Positions 8,722 to 17,879 of a stretch of DNA of 64,000 nt are shown piece by piece. A program made the translations under genes and the position numbers. The DNA is from Pseudemcibacter sp038106445. Lineage in GTDB: Bacteria > Pseudomonadota > Alphaproteobacteria > Sphingomonadales > Emcibacteraceae. The DNA lies in the NCBI GenBank assembly GCA_038106445.1, contig JAYODU010000001.1:1-64000 (forward strand), read 5' to 3'. Under the pieces are notes generated by a model, which had not been told where the DNA came from, did not search any database, and worked only from the letters and a program-made list of their open reading frames with translations. Positions within the stretch are counted from its first letter, which is position 1. Each line of letters starts with the position of its first letter.

Positions 8722-9840
8722 CTATGATGCTTTTTGTTCTTGATTTTGAGCTTCAATTTCCGCTGCTTTAGCCTCTACTAGCTCTACAATATGATCGACC
8801 AGATTGTCATCATTAATTTTATGGTCCGTCATACCGTTAAGATAAACCATGTGATTCCCGTTACCACCACCGGTAAGGCCAATATCGGTTTCCTTGGCTT
8901 CGCCTGGTCCGTTTACCACACACCCGATAATGCTCAAACTTAAAGGTGTTGAAATATGTTCAAGCCTTTTTTCCAGGGTCTCAACGGTTTTAATAACCGG
9001 ATATGCCTGACGGGCGCATGACGGGCATGATATAATCCGCACCCCGCGGTGCCTAAGATCAAGGCTTTTAAGCATATCAAAACCGACTTTAATTTCTTCA
9101 ACAGGGTCTGCTGACAACGAAACACGGATCGTATCACCGATACCTGACCAAAGAAGCATCCCCATCCCGATTGACGATTTCACGGTTCCCGCGCGAAGAC
9201 CTCCTGCTTCTGTGATTCCAATATGAAGCGGATAGTCACAGGCATCCGCAAGCCCCTGATAAGCGGCAACGGCCAAAAACACATCAGATGCCTTGACACT
9301 TATTTTAAATTCAAAAAAATCGTTATCCTCTAAAATACGCGCATGTTCCAGCGCACTTTCCACCATGGCCTCAGGGCAGGGCTCACCATATTTTTCAAGC
9401 AGATGTTTTTCAAGCGATCCCGCATTAACACCAATTCGCATAGAACAATTATGATCTTTTGCGGCTTTTACCACTTCGCGGACCCTTTCAGCACTGCCAA
9501 TATTTCCCGGGTTGATCCGCAAACATGCAGCACCGGCTTCAGCAGCTTCAATTGCCCTTTTAAAATGAAAATGTATATCTGCAACAATCGGTACCGATAC
9601 ATTGTCAATAATTTCTCGAAGGACTTTTGTTGATGCTTCGTCCGGACAAGATACCCTGACAATATCAGCACCGGCTTTTTCAAGATCATGAATTTGTGCA
9701 ATAGTCGCTTTAGCATCCGTCGTGAGCGTATTGGTCATAGACTGCACGCTGATCGGGGCATCACCCCCAACAGGGATGTCCCCCACCATAATCTGGCGGC
9801 AGTTGCGACGGACGACATCGCGATATGGTCGAAGGCTCAT
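8722..9840 (-). CDS. ispG: 4-hydroxy-3-methylbut-2-enyl diphosphate synthase (IspG/GcpE)
   Basis: Iron-sulphur enzyme of the methylerythritol phosphate route to isoprenoids. It converts the cyclic diphosphate MEcPP to HMBPP using reduced flavodoxin or ferredoxin. The 372-residue protein has the TIM-barrel start SVQSMTNTLTTDAKAT and the C-terminal cluster ligands: CPSCAR and GCVVNGPGEA, with the nearby glutamate. Length is that of the two-domain bacterial enzyme. It follows the RodZ-like gene, but a strong terminator lies between them, so ispG probably has its own promoter in the short gap or is expressed by read-through. It is followed closely by hisS. Confidence 0.96.
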   Translation of the reverse strand: MSLRPYRDVVRRNCRQIMVGDIPVGGDAPISVQSMTNTLTTDAKATIAQIHDLEKAGADIVRVSCPDEASTKVLREIIDNVSVPIVADIHFHFKRAIEAAEAGAACLRINPGNIGSAERVREVVKAAKDHNCSMRIGVNAGSLEKHLLEKYGEPCPEAMVESALEHARILEDNDFFEFKISVKASDVFLAVAAYQGLADACDYPLHIGITEAGGLRAGTVKSSIGMGMLLWSGIGDTIRVSLSADPVEEIKVGFDMLKSLDLRHRGVRIISCPSCARQAYPVIKTVETLEKRLEHISTPLSLSIIGCVVNGPGEAKETDIGLTGGGNGNHMVYLNGMTDHKINDDNLVDHIVELVEAKAAEIEAQNQEQKAS

Positions 9841-9864
9841 TTATTATTCCAAACTGTATAGCGC

Positions 9865-9897
9865 AATAAAAAATCCCCCCTTTAATACCAAGGGGGG
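9865..9897 (-). terminator. Rho-independent terminator between the rodZ-like gene and ispG
   Basis: On the minus strand the sequence forms CCCCCCTT, a 7-base loop and AAGGGGGG, directly followed by ATTTTTTATT. The perfect 8-bp stem with a T tract is a textbook intrinsic terminator. It lies about 40 bases after the stop of the rodZ-like gene and about 25 bases before the ispG start. Confidence 0.85.
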
Positions 9898-9937
9898 AAC
9901 AATTTTGAAAATGGTTTTTGCAGTTTCTTCGAATTAA

Positions 9938-10720
9938 TTAATCAAGAAGTGAGAGTTCCACAAGTTCCTGCTGCTCAAGTTTTAAATTCTCAATTATCTG
10001 ACCTTGGTTCCCGAGTGGCTTCACTTCACCATTTTTAGCAAGAAATGTGAGCGCTGCGGCATTGTTGGTCATTAAGCTTAGCCCCGCATCAGCAGGTGCA
10101 ACGAGATCCTGCCCTTTATTAAGAATTTTTTCCATACAAACCGATCCATCGGTTTCTGACAAACGCACCCATACGTCCTGTGTGGCGGTAAAATGTATTT
10201 CATCAGCAGCAACTGTAATAATCTCTGCTTTTTCTTCTACTAGTACAGGCTCTTCGGCCGGCAAGGTTATTTCCGAATGCAGGTTTGTTGGCGCTTCCAC
10301 TTCTTCGGTATTCAGCCTTCCAAAACTTGCCCATAACCCCACAACAATAGCAATGCAAAGGGTGGCAATTCCGGCAATCTCTTTTACAGGAAGCTTATTA
10401 TATTTTTTTGCTTCCGGAAATGTAAGAACAACACATTCCTTGGACCCTGCATATTCAGCCTCATAACGCAAGACCACGTCCCGTGTGTTTAAGCCAAGGT
10501 ATGATGCATAATTCTTTAAAAAGCCTGTCGCATAACACGACGATGGGAAGGAGGCAAAATTTCCCTGCTCTAAAGCTTCCAGCAAATATGGTTTAATACA
10601 TAAATCTACAGCAATAGCATTTAAATCCCGTACTTTATGTTTTTGCCTTGCTTCTTTTAAAATCTTTCCAACGTTTGTTTCAATCGCTTCTGATTTTATA
10701 TCGGTACAAATCGAGTTCAC
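9938..10720 (-). CDS. RodZ-like helix-turn-helix membrane protein
   Basis: Predicted membrane-anchored cytoskeletal adaptor related to RodZ, which links MreB to the cell-wall elongation machinery. The 260-residue protein has an N-terminal XRE-like helix-turn-helix (residues about 17-85, with VGKILKEARQKHKVRDLNAI and EALEQGNFASFPS), a single membrane helix (EIAGIATLCIAIVVGLWASF, about residue 130), an acidic linker and a C-terminal DUF4115 domain (DVWVRLSETDGSVCMEKIL onward). The start is a GTG. The pairing with ispG downstream is common in proteobacteria. It is shorter than enterobacterial RodZ mainly in the linker. Confidence 0.85.
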   Translation of the reverse strand: MNSICTDIKSEAIETNVGKILKEARQKHKVRDLNAIAVDLCIKPYLLEALEQGNFASFPSSCYATGFLKNYASYLGLNTRDVVLRYEAEYAGSKECVVLTFPEAKKYNKLPVKEIAGIATLCIAIVVGLWASFGRLNTEEVEAPTNLHSEITLPAEEPVLVEEKAEIITVAADEIHFTATQDVWVRLSETDGSVCMEKILNKGQDLVAPADAGLSLMTNNAAALTFLAKNGEVKPLGNQGQIIENLKLEQQELVELSLLD

Positions 10721-11026
10721 TATTTTAATCCTAGTTCCATAACACCTAACTTTTTATTTTTATTTTTAGGTGCTTGCCTACTATATTCATTTATTAATAA
10801 TCAGTTATCGTTAATAAATATGGTTAACTAATACTTCATTAAACCAATATTTTTGCCCAATAAGATTATAAAATCGTAAACGAAAATAACTTTTTATTCT
10901 AAACAGTACTAAGTAGACAAAATTAATAATTTCCCTTAGGGAGTCAGAGCCAACAATAATTTAATGCAAAGAGTCAATAAAAAACGGGAACTTACGGTAA
11001 TTATAGGAGAATTTGCCCTAGAATCG
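10721..11026. other. A+T-rich intergenic region with a 7-bp inverted repeat
   Basis: About 300 bases between ptsP and the rodZ-like gene, both on the minus strand. It should hold the promoter of the latter. The visible structure is an inverted repeat CACCTAA / TTAGGTG (10743-10749 and 10766-10772) separated by a T-rich 16-base loop, some 20-50 bases before the GTG start. A regulator site or RNA hairpin is possible. I see no gene, and no good terminator for ptsP. Confidence 0.4.
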
Positions 11027-13291
11027 CTATATTTTGACCTTTTTTTCCTTGGCAAATGCACGCAATTCCGCCCTGATATTAGGGTCGGAGCGACTCAGTA
11101 ATTGGTCAATGAATTCCTCAGCTTGGCTTAAATTAAGGCTTCTGACCATCATTTTTACCGGACCGATTGCTGCTGGGGCAAGTGATAATCTTCTAAAACC
11201 TATGGCTATCAGCGCAAGCGCACTAACTGTTTTCCCGCCAATTTCACCACAAAGTGTTAGCGATTTATTGTAAGCATTACATTTGTCAATAATATGCTTC
11301 AGCATTCTGAGAGAAGGCGGTGAAAGAGGATCATACCGGTTGCTTAATTTTGGGTTTTCACGGTCACTGGCATAGAAAAATTGCATAAGATCATTACTGC
11401 CAATTGAAAGAAAATCCACAAGCGGCAGCAGATCATCAAGCTGCCAGACCAGACTGGGAACTTCCAGCATGGTGCCGACTTTAATATCTTCAGGCATTGG
11501 CCTGTTATTTTTACGATGGCGGGTTAGTTCTTTTTCAAGAATTGATTTTGCAAGCTTGAATTCTGCTACCGTGGTTATCATCGGAAACATTACCCGAAGT
11601 GTCGTTCCCGCCGCAGCCGTAATAAGGGCGCGCAGCTGATAACGAAGCAACGCCGGACGGTCGAGTGCTATTCGAATAGCCCGCCACCCCAGAGCGGGGT
11701 TTTCCTCATTATCGCGTTTTAAAAACGAAACTTCCTTGTCACCGCCGATATCAAGGGTTCTAAAAGTAATTGGTTTTCCGTGAGCCGCATCAATGATTGA
11801 TTTGTAAAATTCCGCCTGGGGTTTAATTCTTGGCAGTGTTTTACTGATCATAAACTGAAATTCAGTTCTGAAAAGGCCAACACCTGCGGCCCCTGTCCTG
11901 TGCATGCCGTCGATATCCATTGAGAGCCCACCGTTAACCACCAATTCAATATGAACACCATCTTTGGTTATTGTCGGCTTATCACGCATACCGTCATAGC
12001 GGGCAAGAAGTTTTGCACGCGCAGCAATAGTGCCGCGGTAGCTTTCCAGTATTTCAGGAGGGGGATCAATATATATTTCACCGTCCAGCCCATGGACAAT
12101 AATTTGTTCACCGTCTTCAAGATCAAGGATATTTTCATCAACCTGACCGATCATTGGAATACCAAGGGCACGTGCGACGATCGCGACATGTGATGTATGC
12201 GATCCTTCTTTCAAAATAACCGCTTTCAGTTTGTCCCGGTCATAATCCAGAAGTTCTGCCGGACCCATGCTGTTTGCAATGACTACCGCATTTTTGGGTA
12301 ACGCTTTATCAGCTGCCGTTCCAGCTTTACCCATCAAATGTCTTATGAGCCTGTTGGCAAGATCATCAAGATCACTAAGACGGTCCCGAAGGTACGGATC
12401 CTCGGTTTTCATCATTTTAGAGCGATTTTCAACCTGGATTTTCTCAACCGCAGCTTCAGCCGTAAGACCGCTTTCGATAGCATCTTCAATTTTACGACGC
12501 CAGCCTCTGTCCATCGCAAACAGTTTATAAACATCAAGTATTTCACGGTGCTCTCCGTGATGAAGTATATCTTCAGCGGACATAATTTCATCCAGCTGTA
12601 CAAGCAGGCTTTTAAAACCTTTATCAAGTTTTTCAATCTGCAGATCATAGTCTTCTGACAAATGCTGTGTAATTTCGAGTTTGGGTTCGTGCATGACGAC
12701 TACCCCCTCGGCGAAACCCTCGGCAAAAACCGAACCCTGATAACGGGTTACTGTAGCTCTATCTTCCAGACCATCTTTTTTATCCTGTGCCTTGATAAGG
12801 TCGCCCCCTACCACAAGTTCAGCCAACACCATTGCTATGGTTTGCAGAGCTTCTTCTTCTTCTTCCGAATAGTGACGACTGACTTCGTTTTGTACCACCA
12901 GAACGCCAACAACTTTACCGATACGCAGGATCGGTACCGCCATCATGGATTTATATATTTCCTCACCTGTTTCGGGGCGGTAAACAAATTTCGGATGATC
13001 CTGTGCATTGCTCAGGTTAAGTGATGAACCGGTAGCAGCGACCAGCCCAACTAGCCCTTCACCTACTCTAAGGCGTGTTTGGTGAACAGCTTCAGCTTTT
13101 AATCCTTCAGTCGCAAACAGCTCAAGCGTATCCCCACCGCGTATAAAATAAGCAGAGCAAACTTCGGCAACCATATTTGTGGCGACAAGGTGTACAACTT
13201 TATTCAGACGAATTTCCGCTTCGTCTGCGCTGGCCATAATTTCATGTAGCTGCCTCATCATTTGACGAGGAGCATTTTTAATGGGGGTCAA
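11027..13291 (-). CDS. ptsP: PtsP, enzyme I of the nitrogen phosphotransferase system
   Basis: Phosphoenolpyruvate-protein phosphotransferase that starts the PTS-Ntr relay (EI-Ntr to NPr to EIIA-Ntr), a regulatory cascade sensing nitrogen and potassium state. The 754-residue protein has an N-terminal GAF domain (about 15-165), the NPr-binding helical part, the swivelling phosphohistidine domain with GSHTSH (363-368, His368 probably phosphorylated), and a C-terminal PEP-binding barrel with FRTEFQFM, GSNDLMQFFYASDREN and LCGEIGG. The start is a TTG at 13291 supported by an excellent GGGAGGG about five bases upstream. Two ATG codons lie 10-11 codons further in. Its nearness to lysC is typical of alphaproteobacteria, here with one extra gene between. 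Confidence 0.95.
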   Translation of the reverse strand: MTPIKNAPRQMMRQLHEIMASADEAEIRLNKVVHLVATNMVAEVCSAYFIRGGDTLELFATEGLKAEAVHQTRLRVGEGLVGLVAATGSSLNLSNAQDHPKFVYRPETGEEIYKSMMAVPILRIGKVVGVLVVQNEVSRHYSEEEEEALQTIAMVLAELVVGGDLIKAQDKKDGLEDRATVTRYQGSVFAEGFAEGVVVMHEPKLEITQHLSEDYDLQIEKLDKGFKSLLVQLDEIMSAEDILHHGEHREILDVYKLFAMDRGWRRKIEDAIESGLTAEAAVEKIQVENRSKMMKTEDPYLRDRLSDLDDLANRLIRHLMGKAGTAADKALPKNAVVIANSMGPAELLDYDRDKLKAVILKEGSHTSHVAIVARALGIPMIGQVDENILDLEDGEQIIVHGLDGEIYIDPPPEILESYRGTIAARAKLLARYDGMRDKPTITKDGVHIELVVNGGLSMDIDGMHRTGAAGVGLFRTEFQFMISKTLPRIKPQAEFYKSIIDAAHGKPITFRTLDIGGDKEVSFLKRDNEENPALGWRAIRIALDRPALLRYQLRALITAAAGTTLRVMFPMITTVAEFKLAKSILEKELTRHRKNNRPMPEDIKVGTMLEVPSLVWQLDDLLPLVDFLSIGSNDLMQFFYASDRENPKLSNRYDPLSPPSLRMLKHIIDKCNAYNKSLTLCGEIGGKTVSALALIAIGFRRLSLAPAAIGPVKMMVRSLNLSQAEEFIDQLLSRSDPNIRAELRAFAKEKKVKI

Positions 13292-13329
13292 ACTACCCTC
13301 CCTGATACGCTTGTTTCCTTTTTAGGGGA

Positions 13330-14349
13330 CTAAGCCAATTGTTCTGCTGCTTGTTCTATCAGATTCGCTATAATTACGGAAACGGGTTCAATCTTTTTTA
13401 CCATACCGACGCTTTGGCCTGCCATGACAGACCCGTTTTCCACATCTCCTTCAATCACCGCCCGTCTTAGGGCACCAGCCCAGTAATGCTCAATTTCAAG
13501 TTGGGCCGCTTCCATTTCAAGCTCACCCGCCTGGTATTTATTTATGACCTCACGCTGAACATCAATAAATTCCAATGATGCAGCATTTTTTAGAGCGCGC
13601 ACCGGTATAACCGGAAAGCGTTTATCAATCTGAACAGATGTAATAGCATCCCGGGCATTGCTTCGAATAAACATATTTTTGAAATTTTCATGTGCAATGG
13701 ATTCTTCCGCACACACAAACATGGTTCCAAGCTGACAGCCCGATGCCCCCATCTGAAGATAGGATGCCATTACTTCGCCGCGCCCGATCCCACCGGCAAC
13801 AAAAACCGGGACATCCTTAATATGGGGGAGTATTTCCTGTGCCAGAACCGATGTCGATACCGGTCCGATATGTCCGCCCGCTTCCGAACCTTCAACAACC
13901 AGAGCATCTGCCCCACTACGAATAAGTTTCTTTGCAAGAATTAGTGCAGGTGAAAAACAAATAACCTTTGCGCCACCGTTTTTAATACGTTTAATCGAGT
14001 CGCCCGTTGGTATACCCCCGGCGAGAACAATAAACTTGACGTTTTGTTCCAATGTCACATCAATAAGTTCATCAATTTGAGGATGCATCGTGATCAGATT
14101 AACGCCAAACGGTTTTTTGGTTTTTGCATGCGTTTCTTCAATCACTTTTGAAAGCTGTTCCGGATTCATACTGCCACAGGCTATAACACCGAAACCGCCC
14201 GCATTTGAAAGTGCACTGACCAGATTACTTTCAGAAAGCCAGCTCATTGCCCCGCCAAGTATAGCATATTCAGTGCCCAGGAAGTCCGTACCCTTCTTCC
14301 AAAGCTGATTGAGTTTTTTTAAGCCCTCTTTATTCATGCTAACGCTCAC
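13330..14349 (-). CDS. NAD(P)H-dependent flavin oxidoreductase, nitronate monooxygenase / FabK-like
   Basis: FMN-dependent TIM-barrel enzyme of the 2-nitropropane dioxygenase family, which includes nitronate monooxygenases and FabK-type enoyl-ACP reductases. Visible marks are PFGVNLITMHPQ near residue 90, the GSEAGGHIG loop (flavin phosphate and catalytic His region), VFVAGGIGRGEV, and GASGCQLGTMFVCAEES. The substrate cannot be chosen from sequence alone. The product is 339 residues from a GTG two bases after the lysC stop; an ATG four codons later is an alternative. It lies between lysC and ptsP on the same strand and is probably co-transcribed with lysC. Confidence 0.85.
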   Translation of the reverse strand: MSVSMNKEGLKKLNQLWKKGTDFLGTEYAILGGAMSWLSESNLVSALSNAGGFGVIACGSMNPEQLSKVIEETHAKTKKPFGVNLITMHPQIDELIDVTLEQNVKFIVLAGGIPTGDSIKRIKNGGAKVICFSPALILAKKLIRSGADALVVEGSEAGGHIGPVSTSVLAQEILPHIKDVPVFVAGGIGRGEVMASYLQMGASGCQLGTMFVCAEESIAHENFKNMFIRSNARDAITSVQIDKRFPVIPVRALKNAASLEFIDVQREVINKYQAGELEMEAAQLEIEHYWAGALRRAVIEGDVENGSVMAGQSVGMVKKIEPVSVIIANLIEQAAEQLA

Positions 14350-14351
14350 TT

Positions 14352-15572
14352 TTAATAGTCGCCGTCAAGGCCATATGCCGTATGAAGTGCCCTTACCGCA
14401 AGTTCAGTATATTCTACATCAATCAAAACACTAATTTTAATTTCGGACGTCGAAATAACTTTGATGTTAATTCCCTTTGCCGCAAGGGTTTTAAACATTG
14501 TTGCCGCAACACCGGCATGTGAACGCATGCCCACACCGATAACGGAGATTTTTACCACATTGCGATCTGTCAACAGATTTTTATATTCAACACTGCTGCT
14601 TGTTTTTAAAATATTTCTGGCTTTTTCAAGATCATTTTCTGTGACCGTAAAGGTCACGTCCGTTTTTTTACCATCTTCAGTTTCATTCTGAATGATCATA
14701 TCCACATTGATATTTTCATTGGCCAGCAGGGTAAATAGCTCACTAGCGATCCCCGGTTTGTTATTAACACCAACCAATGTAACCTGTGCTTCATCCTTGG
14801 CATAGGCTATGCCACTTACAACTTGTTTTTCCACGATTTCATCCTCATCAACAACCAATGTTCCGGGTTTATCAGTAAAGCTCGAGAGTACCTGCACACG
14901 TACCCTGTGATTCATCGCCAGCGCAACCGACCTTGTTTGAAGCACTTTGGCACCAAGGGATGCCATTTCGAGCATTTCTTCATATGTAATTTTATCCAGT
15001 TTTTGTGCACGGGGCACAATGCGCGGATCCGTTGTGTATATGCCTTCCACATCGGTATATATATCGCATTGATCCGCTTTAAGCGCCGCTGCAAGAGCAA
15101 CCGCTGATGTATCAGAACCCCCGCGGCCCAGTGTGGTAATACGATTGTCTTTCGATATTCCCTGAAATCCGGCAACAACGCACACCGTTCCTGTTTCCAG
15201 ACGTTTTAATATTTCCTCTGTACCTATCTCTTCAATACGTGCAGCACTATGAAGCTGATTTGTTTTAAAAGGGATCTGCCAGCCCAGCCATGAGCGGGCC
15301 GGAATGCCTATATCCTGTAGCGCAATTGCGAGCAGGCCCGCAGTAATTTGTTCGCCGGATGAAACCACCGTAGCATATTCACGTGCATCATGCATCGGGG
15401 ACAGTTCCTCAACCCATTTTGAAAGCTGATTCGTGGTTCCGGCCATTGCGGAAACAAGTACTGCAACCTGATTTCCCTTATCAAATTCCTTTTTTACGAG
15501 TTGGGCAACATTTCTAATGCGATCCAGATCCGCAACTGACGTACCGCCAAACTTCATAACTATTCGCGACAT
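14352..15572 (-). CDS. lysC: Aspartate kinase
   Basis: Phosphorylates aspartate, the first step to lysine, threonine, methionine and diaminopimelate. The 406-residue protein opens with KFGGTSVADLDRI, has the catalytic GRGGSDTSAVALAAAL and TDVEGIYTTDPRIV, and ends with two ACT domains (about 265-400) that mediate feedback inhibition. Length fits the single-function enzyme. It heads a minus-strand unit lysC / nitronate monooxygenase / ptsP and is divergent from ubiG across a gap of 139 bases carrying two palindromes. Confidence 0.96.
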   Translation of the reverse strand: MSRIVMKFGGTSVADLDRIRNVAQLVKKEFDKGNQVAVLVSAMAGTTNQLSKWVEELSPMHDAREYATVVSSGEQITAGLLAIALQDIGIPARSWLGWQIPFKTNQLHSAARIEEIGTEEILKRLETGTVCVVAGFQGISKDNRITTLGRGGSDTSAVALAAALKADQCDIYTDVEGIYTTDPRIVPRAQKLDKITYEEMLEMASLGAKVLQTRSVALAMNHRVRVQVLSSFTDKPGTLVVDEDEIVEKQVVSGIAYAKDEAQVTLVGVNNKPGIASELFTLLANENINVDMIIQNETEDGKKTDVTFTVTENDLEKARNILKTSSSVEYKNLLTDRNVVKISVIGVGMRSHAGVAATMFKTLAAKGINIKVISTSEIKISVLIDVEYTELAVRALHTAYGLDGDY

Positions 15573-15622
15573 AAAATTTTCTCTTATTTTACAAATACAC
15601 GATTAATACCAAAATAGTTCGC

Positions 15623-15674
15623 GCAATACATATTGCTTATAGTTGCTTGAAGCAAGTGCGGACTTGTATATATT
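15623..15674. promoter_or_regulatory. Divergent lysC/ubiG control region with two palindromes
   Basis: Two perfect inverted repeats lie side by side: GCAATA-CA-TATTGC (15623-15636) and TTGCTT-G-AAGCAA (15643-15655). They share the half-site TTGCTT. A plausible ubiG promoter uses TTGAAG (15647-15652) and TATATT (15669-15674) with a 16-base spacer, so the second palindrome overlaps its -35. This would suit a repressor, but no cognate regulator is apparent. Confidence 0.35.
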
Positions 15675-15711
15675 AGGGAAATAATTCAATTTAATATGGC
15701 AATTAAGCATT

Positions 15712-16479
15712 ATGGACAGCGAAAAAACCACAGCACAGGCCAAATCCGTTAATCCTGACGAAATAGAGCATTTTTCAGCAATGGCGGAAACATGGTGGGA
15801 CCCAAATGGGCCTTTTAAACCATTACACCGGCTAAACCCAACACGAATCAAATTTGTACGTGACCAGATATGCAATCATTTTTTCCGTGACCCGCATGGG
15901 GAGGCGCCGCTAAAAGGTCTGCGCATTCTGGATATCGGCTGTGGTGGCGGATTACTTTCAGAACCGATTGCCCGGCTTGGTGCTGATATGGTTGGCGCAG
16001 ACGCCGCTGAAAAAAACATCAAGACAGCCCGTATTCATGCAGAAAAAATGAACCTAAAAATAGATTATCGTCATATTACGGCGGAAGAGCTTGCCGCGGC
16101 GGGCGAGAAATTTGACGTCATCCTTAATATGGAAGTCATAGAGCACGTGGCTGATGTTTCATCCTTTTTAACGGCTTGCCACCAGCTTCTTAAGGATGAT
16201 GGCTGCATGACCTTGTCGACTATTAACCGGAACATCAAATCGTGGGCAATGGCCATTGCCGGTGCAGAATATATACTTCGCTGGCTCCCGATAGGGACCC
16301 ATAACTGGGATAAGTTTTTAAAACCTTCCGAACTGGCCGATTACGCACTGAATTCTGGCTTCACACTTAAAACCATTAACGGGATGGTATATAATCCGAT
16401 TACGACCAACTGGTCACTTGATCCGCATGATTTCTCGGTCAATTACCTTGCGCTGGCTGTGAAAAACACCAATGGATAG
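15712..16479 (+). CDS. ubiG: Ubiquinone biosynthesis O-methyltransferase UbiG
   Basis: S-adenosylmethionine-dependent methyltransferase that carries out both O-methylations in ubiquinone synthesis, associated with the inner membrane. The 255-residue protein shows the family start around VNPDEIEHFSAMAETWWDP, motif I LRILDIGCGGGLLSEP, post-I DMVGADAAEKNI, the ILNMEVIEHV motif, and the conserved MTLSTINRN region. Length is normal. It is divergent from lysC, its usual alphaproteobacterial neighbour, and overlaps the start of fdhD by 8 bases. Confidence 0.95.
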   Translation: MDSEKTTAQAKSVNPDEIEHFSAMAETWWDPNGPFKPLHRLNPTRIKFVRDQICNHFFRDPHGEAPLKGLRILDIGCGGGLLSEPIARLGADMVGADAAEKNIKTARIHAEKMNLKIDYRHITAEELAAAGEKFDVILNMEVIEHVADVSSFLTACHQLLKDDGCMTLSTINRNIKSWAMAIAGAEYILRWLPIGTHNWDKFLKPSELADYALNSGFTLKTINGMVYNPITTNWSLDPHDFSVNYLALAVKNTNG

Positions 16480-17269
16480 CCCGGCTAAAAATCATAAAAT
16501 GCGGATATGGACGCCTGATGGGGAAACGTGGGAGTCCAGACCGCTTACCAATGAAGTCCCGGTTGTATTTGAATATAACTGCGTCACCTTCGCCGTGATG
16601 ATGGCAACTGACGCTGATCTTATCGATTTTGCCTACGGGTTCAGCCTGACGGAACGCATAATAGAAAGTACAAGCGAAATTATTTACACGCAAATAAAAG
16701 AGGGTCCCAAAGGACAAATTGCCGCCATCGAAGTTAATGCCTATGCCTTTCATCGTCTTGAAAAATATAATCGTGCGATGGTGGGGCGAACCGGGTGTGG
16801 CCTATGCGGTGTTGACAAGCTTGAACAGGCCATTTTTCCGCTTGAAAAAGTTGTCTCGGATTTAAAGGTTGAAGCAAATCAAATACATAAATCAGTTCTA
16901 GATATAAAAAATCACCAACGCATGAATAAGGAAACCGGTGCACTCCACGCCGCCGCCTTCGTTAGTAATGAAGGGCAGATCATTGCCTTACGGGAAGACG
17001 TGGGGCGCCACAATGCGCTTGATAAACTTATTGGCTATCTGATGCGGGAAGACATAAAGCCGGCCACAGGGTTTGCGCTTATTACAAGCCGCTGTAGCTT
17101 TGAAATGGTTCAAAAATGTGCAATTGCCGGCATTCCCATCATTGTCGCAGTTTCCGCAACTACAGAACTTGCCGTTGATCTGGCAGATCAGGCTGGCATC
17201 AGTATCGTTACATTTGCCCGGAAAGACGGGATGAATATCGTGACCGACCCGGAAGGTCGCATCCTTTAA
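16472..17269 (+). CDS. fdhD: Formate dehydrogenase accessory sulfurtransferase FdhD
   Basis: Transfers sulphur from a cysteine desulfurase to the bis-MGD molybdenum cofactor, which activates formate dehydrogenases. The 265-residue protein has the catalytic cysteine loop GRTGCGLCGVDKLEQA (about residues 107-122), the LREDVGRHNALDKLIG motif and the TSRCSFEMVQK segment. Start and ubiG stop overlap by 8 bases, implying coupling. It faces mobA across one base; since MobA makes the MGD form of molybdopterin, the two genes serve the same cofactor. No formate dehydrogenase gene lies in the window. Confidence 0.94.
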   Translation: MDSPAKNHKMRIWTPDGETWESRPLTNEVPVVFEYNCVTFAVMMATDADLIDFAYGFSLTERIIESTSEIIYTQIKEGPKGQIAAIEVNAYAFHRLEKYNRAMVGRTGCGLCGVDKLEQAIFPLEKVVSDLKVEANQIHKSVLDIKNHQRMNKETGALHAAAFVSNEGQIIALREDVGRHNALDKLIGYLMREDIKPATGFALITSRCSFEMVQKCAIAGIPIIVAVSATTELAVDLADQAGISIVTFARKDGMNIVTDPEGRIL

Positions 17270-17270
17270 A

Positions 17271-17873
17271 TTATTGCACCATACCTTTCGCCCGTTCATG
17301 ATCCGCGGGTGTATTAATATTAAAAAAAGGATCCGGATCCGTCGCCCAGGAAACCTCTATGGCACCCAACTCATCCAAAAGGGGCATCAACTTACGCTTC
17401 CCGTCACTTACGTGTTCTTCCAGAGTATTCAATATCCCGATATCCCATAATGCGCAAACAGGATGAAGACGTCCCCTTGAACAGGCAACCACAACATCAC
17501 CTTCATTTTTGCATAGTTTTGATACAAAGTCGTCCGGAAGAAACGGTGTATCACCAGCAACCGTGACAAGCTTTTGATATCCAAGAGATTTTGCTAATGT
17601 AAGCGCCGTGATAAGACCCCCTATTGGACCTATTTCACGATGTTCTTTCGCATCCGGCACAACTTTAATTGAAACATTATCTTTAAAGACTGCATCATTG
17701 CAGTTTAAATATAATTCATGTACCTGGGGTGATAATCTGTCAATGACATGTTCAAGAATGGTTGTCCTGCCAAACGGTAACAGAAGCTTGTTATAACCTT
17801 GCATACGAACAGACTTGCCGCCCGCAATTATTACACCAAGAATATTTTCAGATTTATCAGCTTGACCGGACAC
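17271..17873 (-). CDS. mobA: Molybdenum cofactor guanylyltransferase MobA
   Basis: Adds GMP to molybdopterin to form the guanine dinucleotide cofactor. The 200-residue nucleotidyltransferase starts with VIIAGGKSVRMQGYNKLLLPFG, a close variant of the LAGGxxxRMGGxDK family signature, followed by ILEHVIDRLSP, GPIGGLITAL and VAGDTPFLPDDFV (the metal-binding DTPF). The start is a GTG. It is convergent with fdhD and follows the DUF1178 gene by six bases. The purine nucleotide used (GTP) is inferred from the family. Confidence 0.9.
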   Translation of the reverse strand: MSGQADKSENILGVIIAGGKSVRMQGYNKLLLPFGRTTILEHVIDRLSPQVHELYLNCNDAVFKDNVSIKVVPDAKEHREIGPIGGLITALTLAKSLGYQKLVTVAGDTPFLPDDFVSKLCKNEGDVVVACSRGRLHPVCALWDIGILNTLEEHVSDGKRKLMPLLDELGAIEVSWATDPDPFFNINTPADHERAKGMVQ

Positions 17874-17879
17874 GGAGCG

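Noticed and set aside
15603..15875. Minus-strand open frame of 90 codons across the lysC-ubiG gap
   Set aside because: Most of it lies antisense to the ubiG N-terminus, it has no family features, and it would cover the divergent promoter region.
16141..16160. CACGTG-containing sequences in ubiG and other genes as extra parS sites
   Set aside because: They share only the central hexamer and lack the flanking TGTT/AACA arms.
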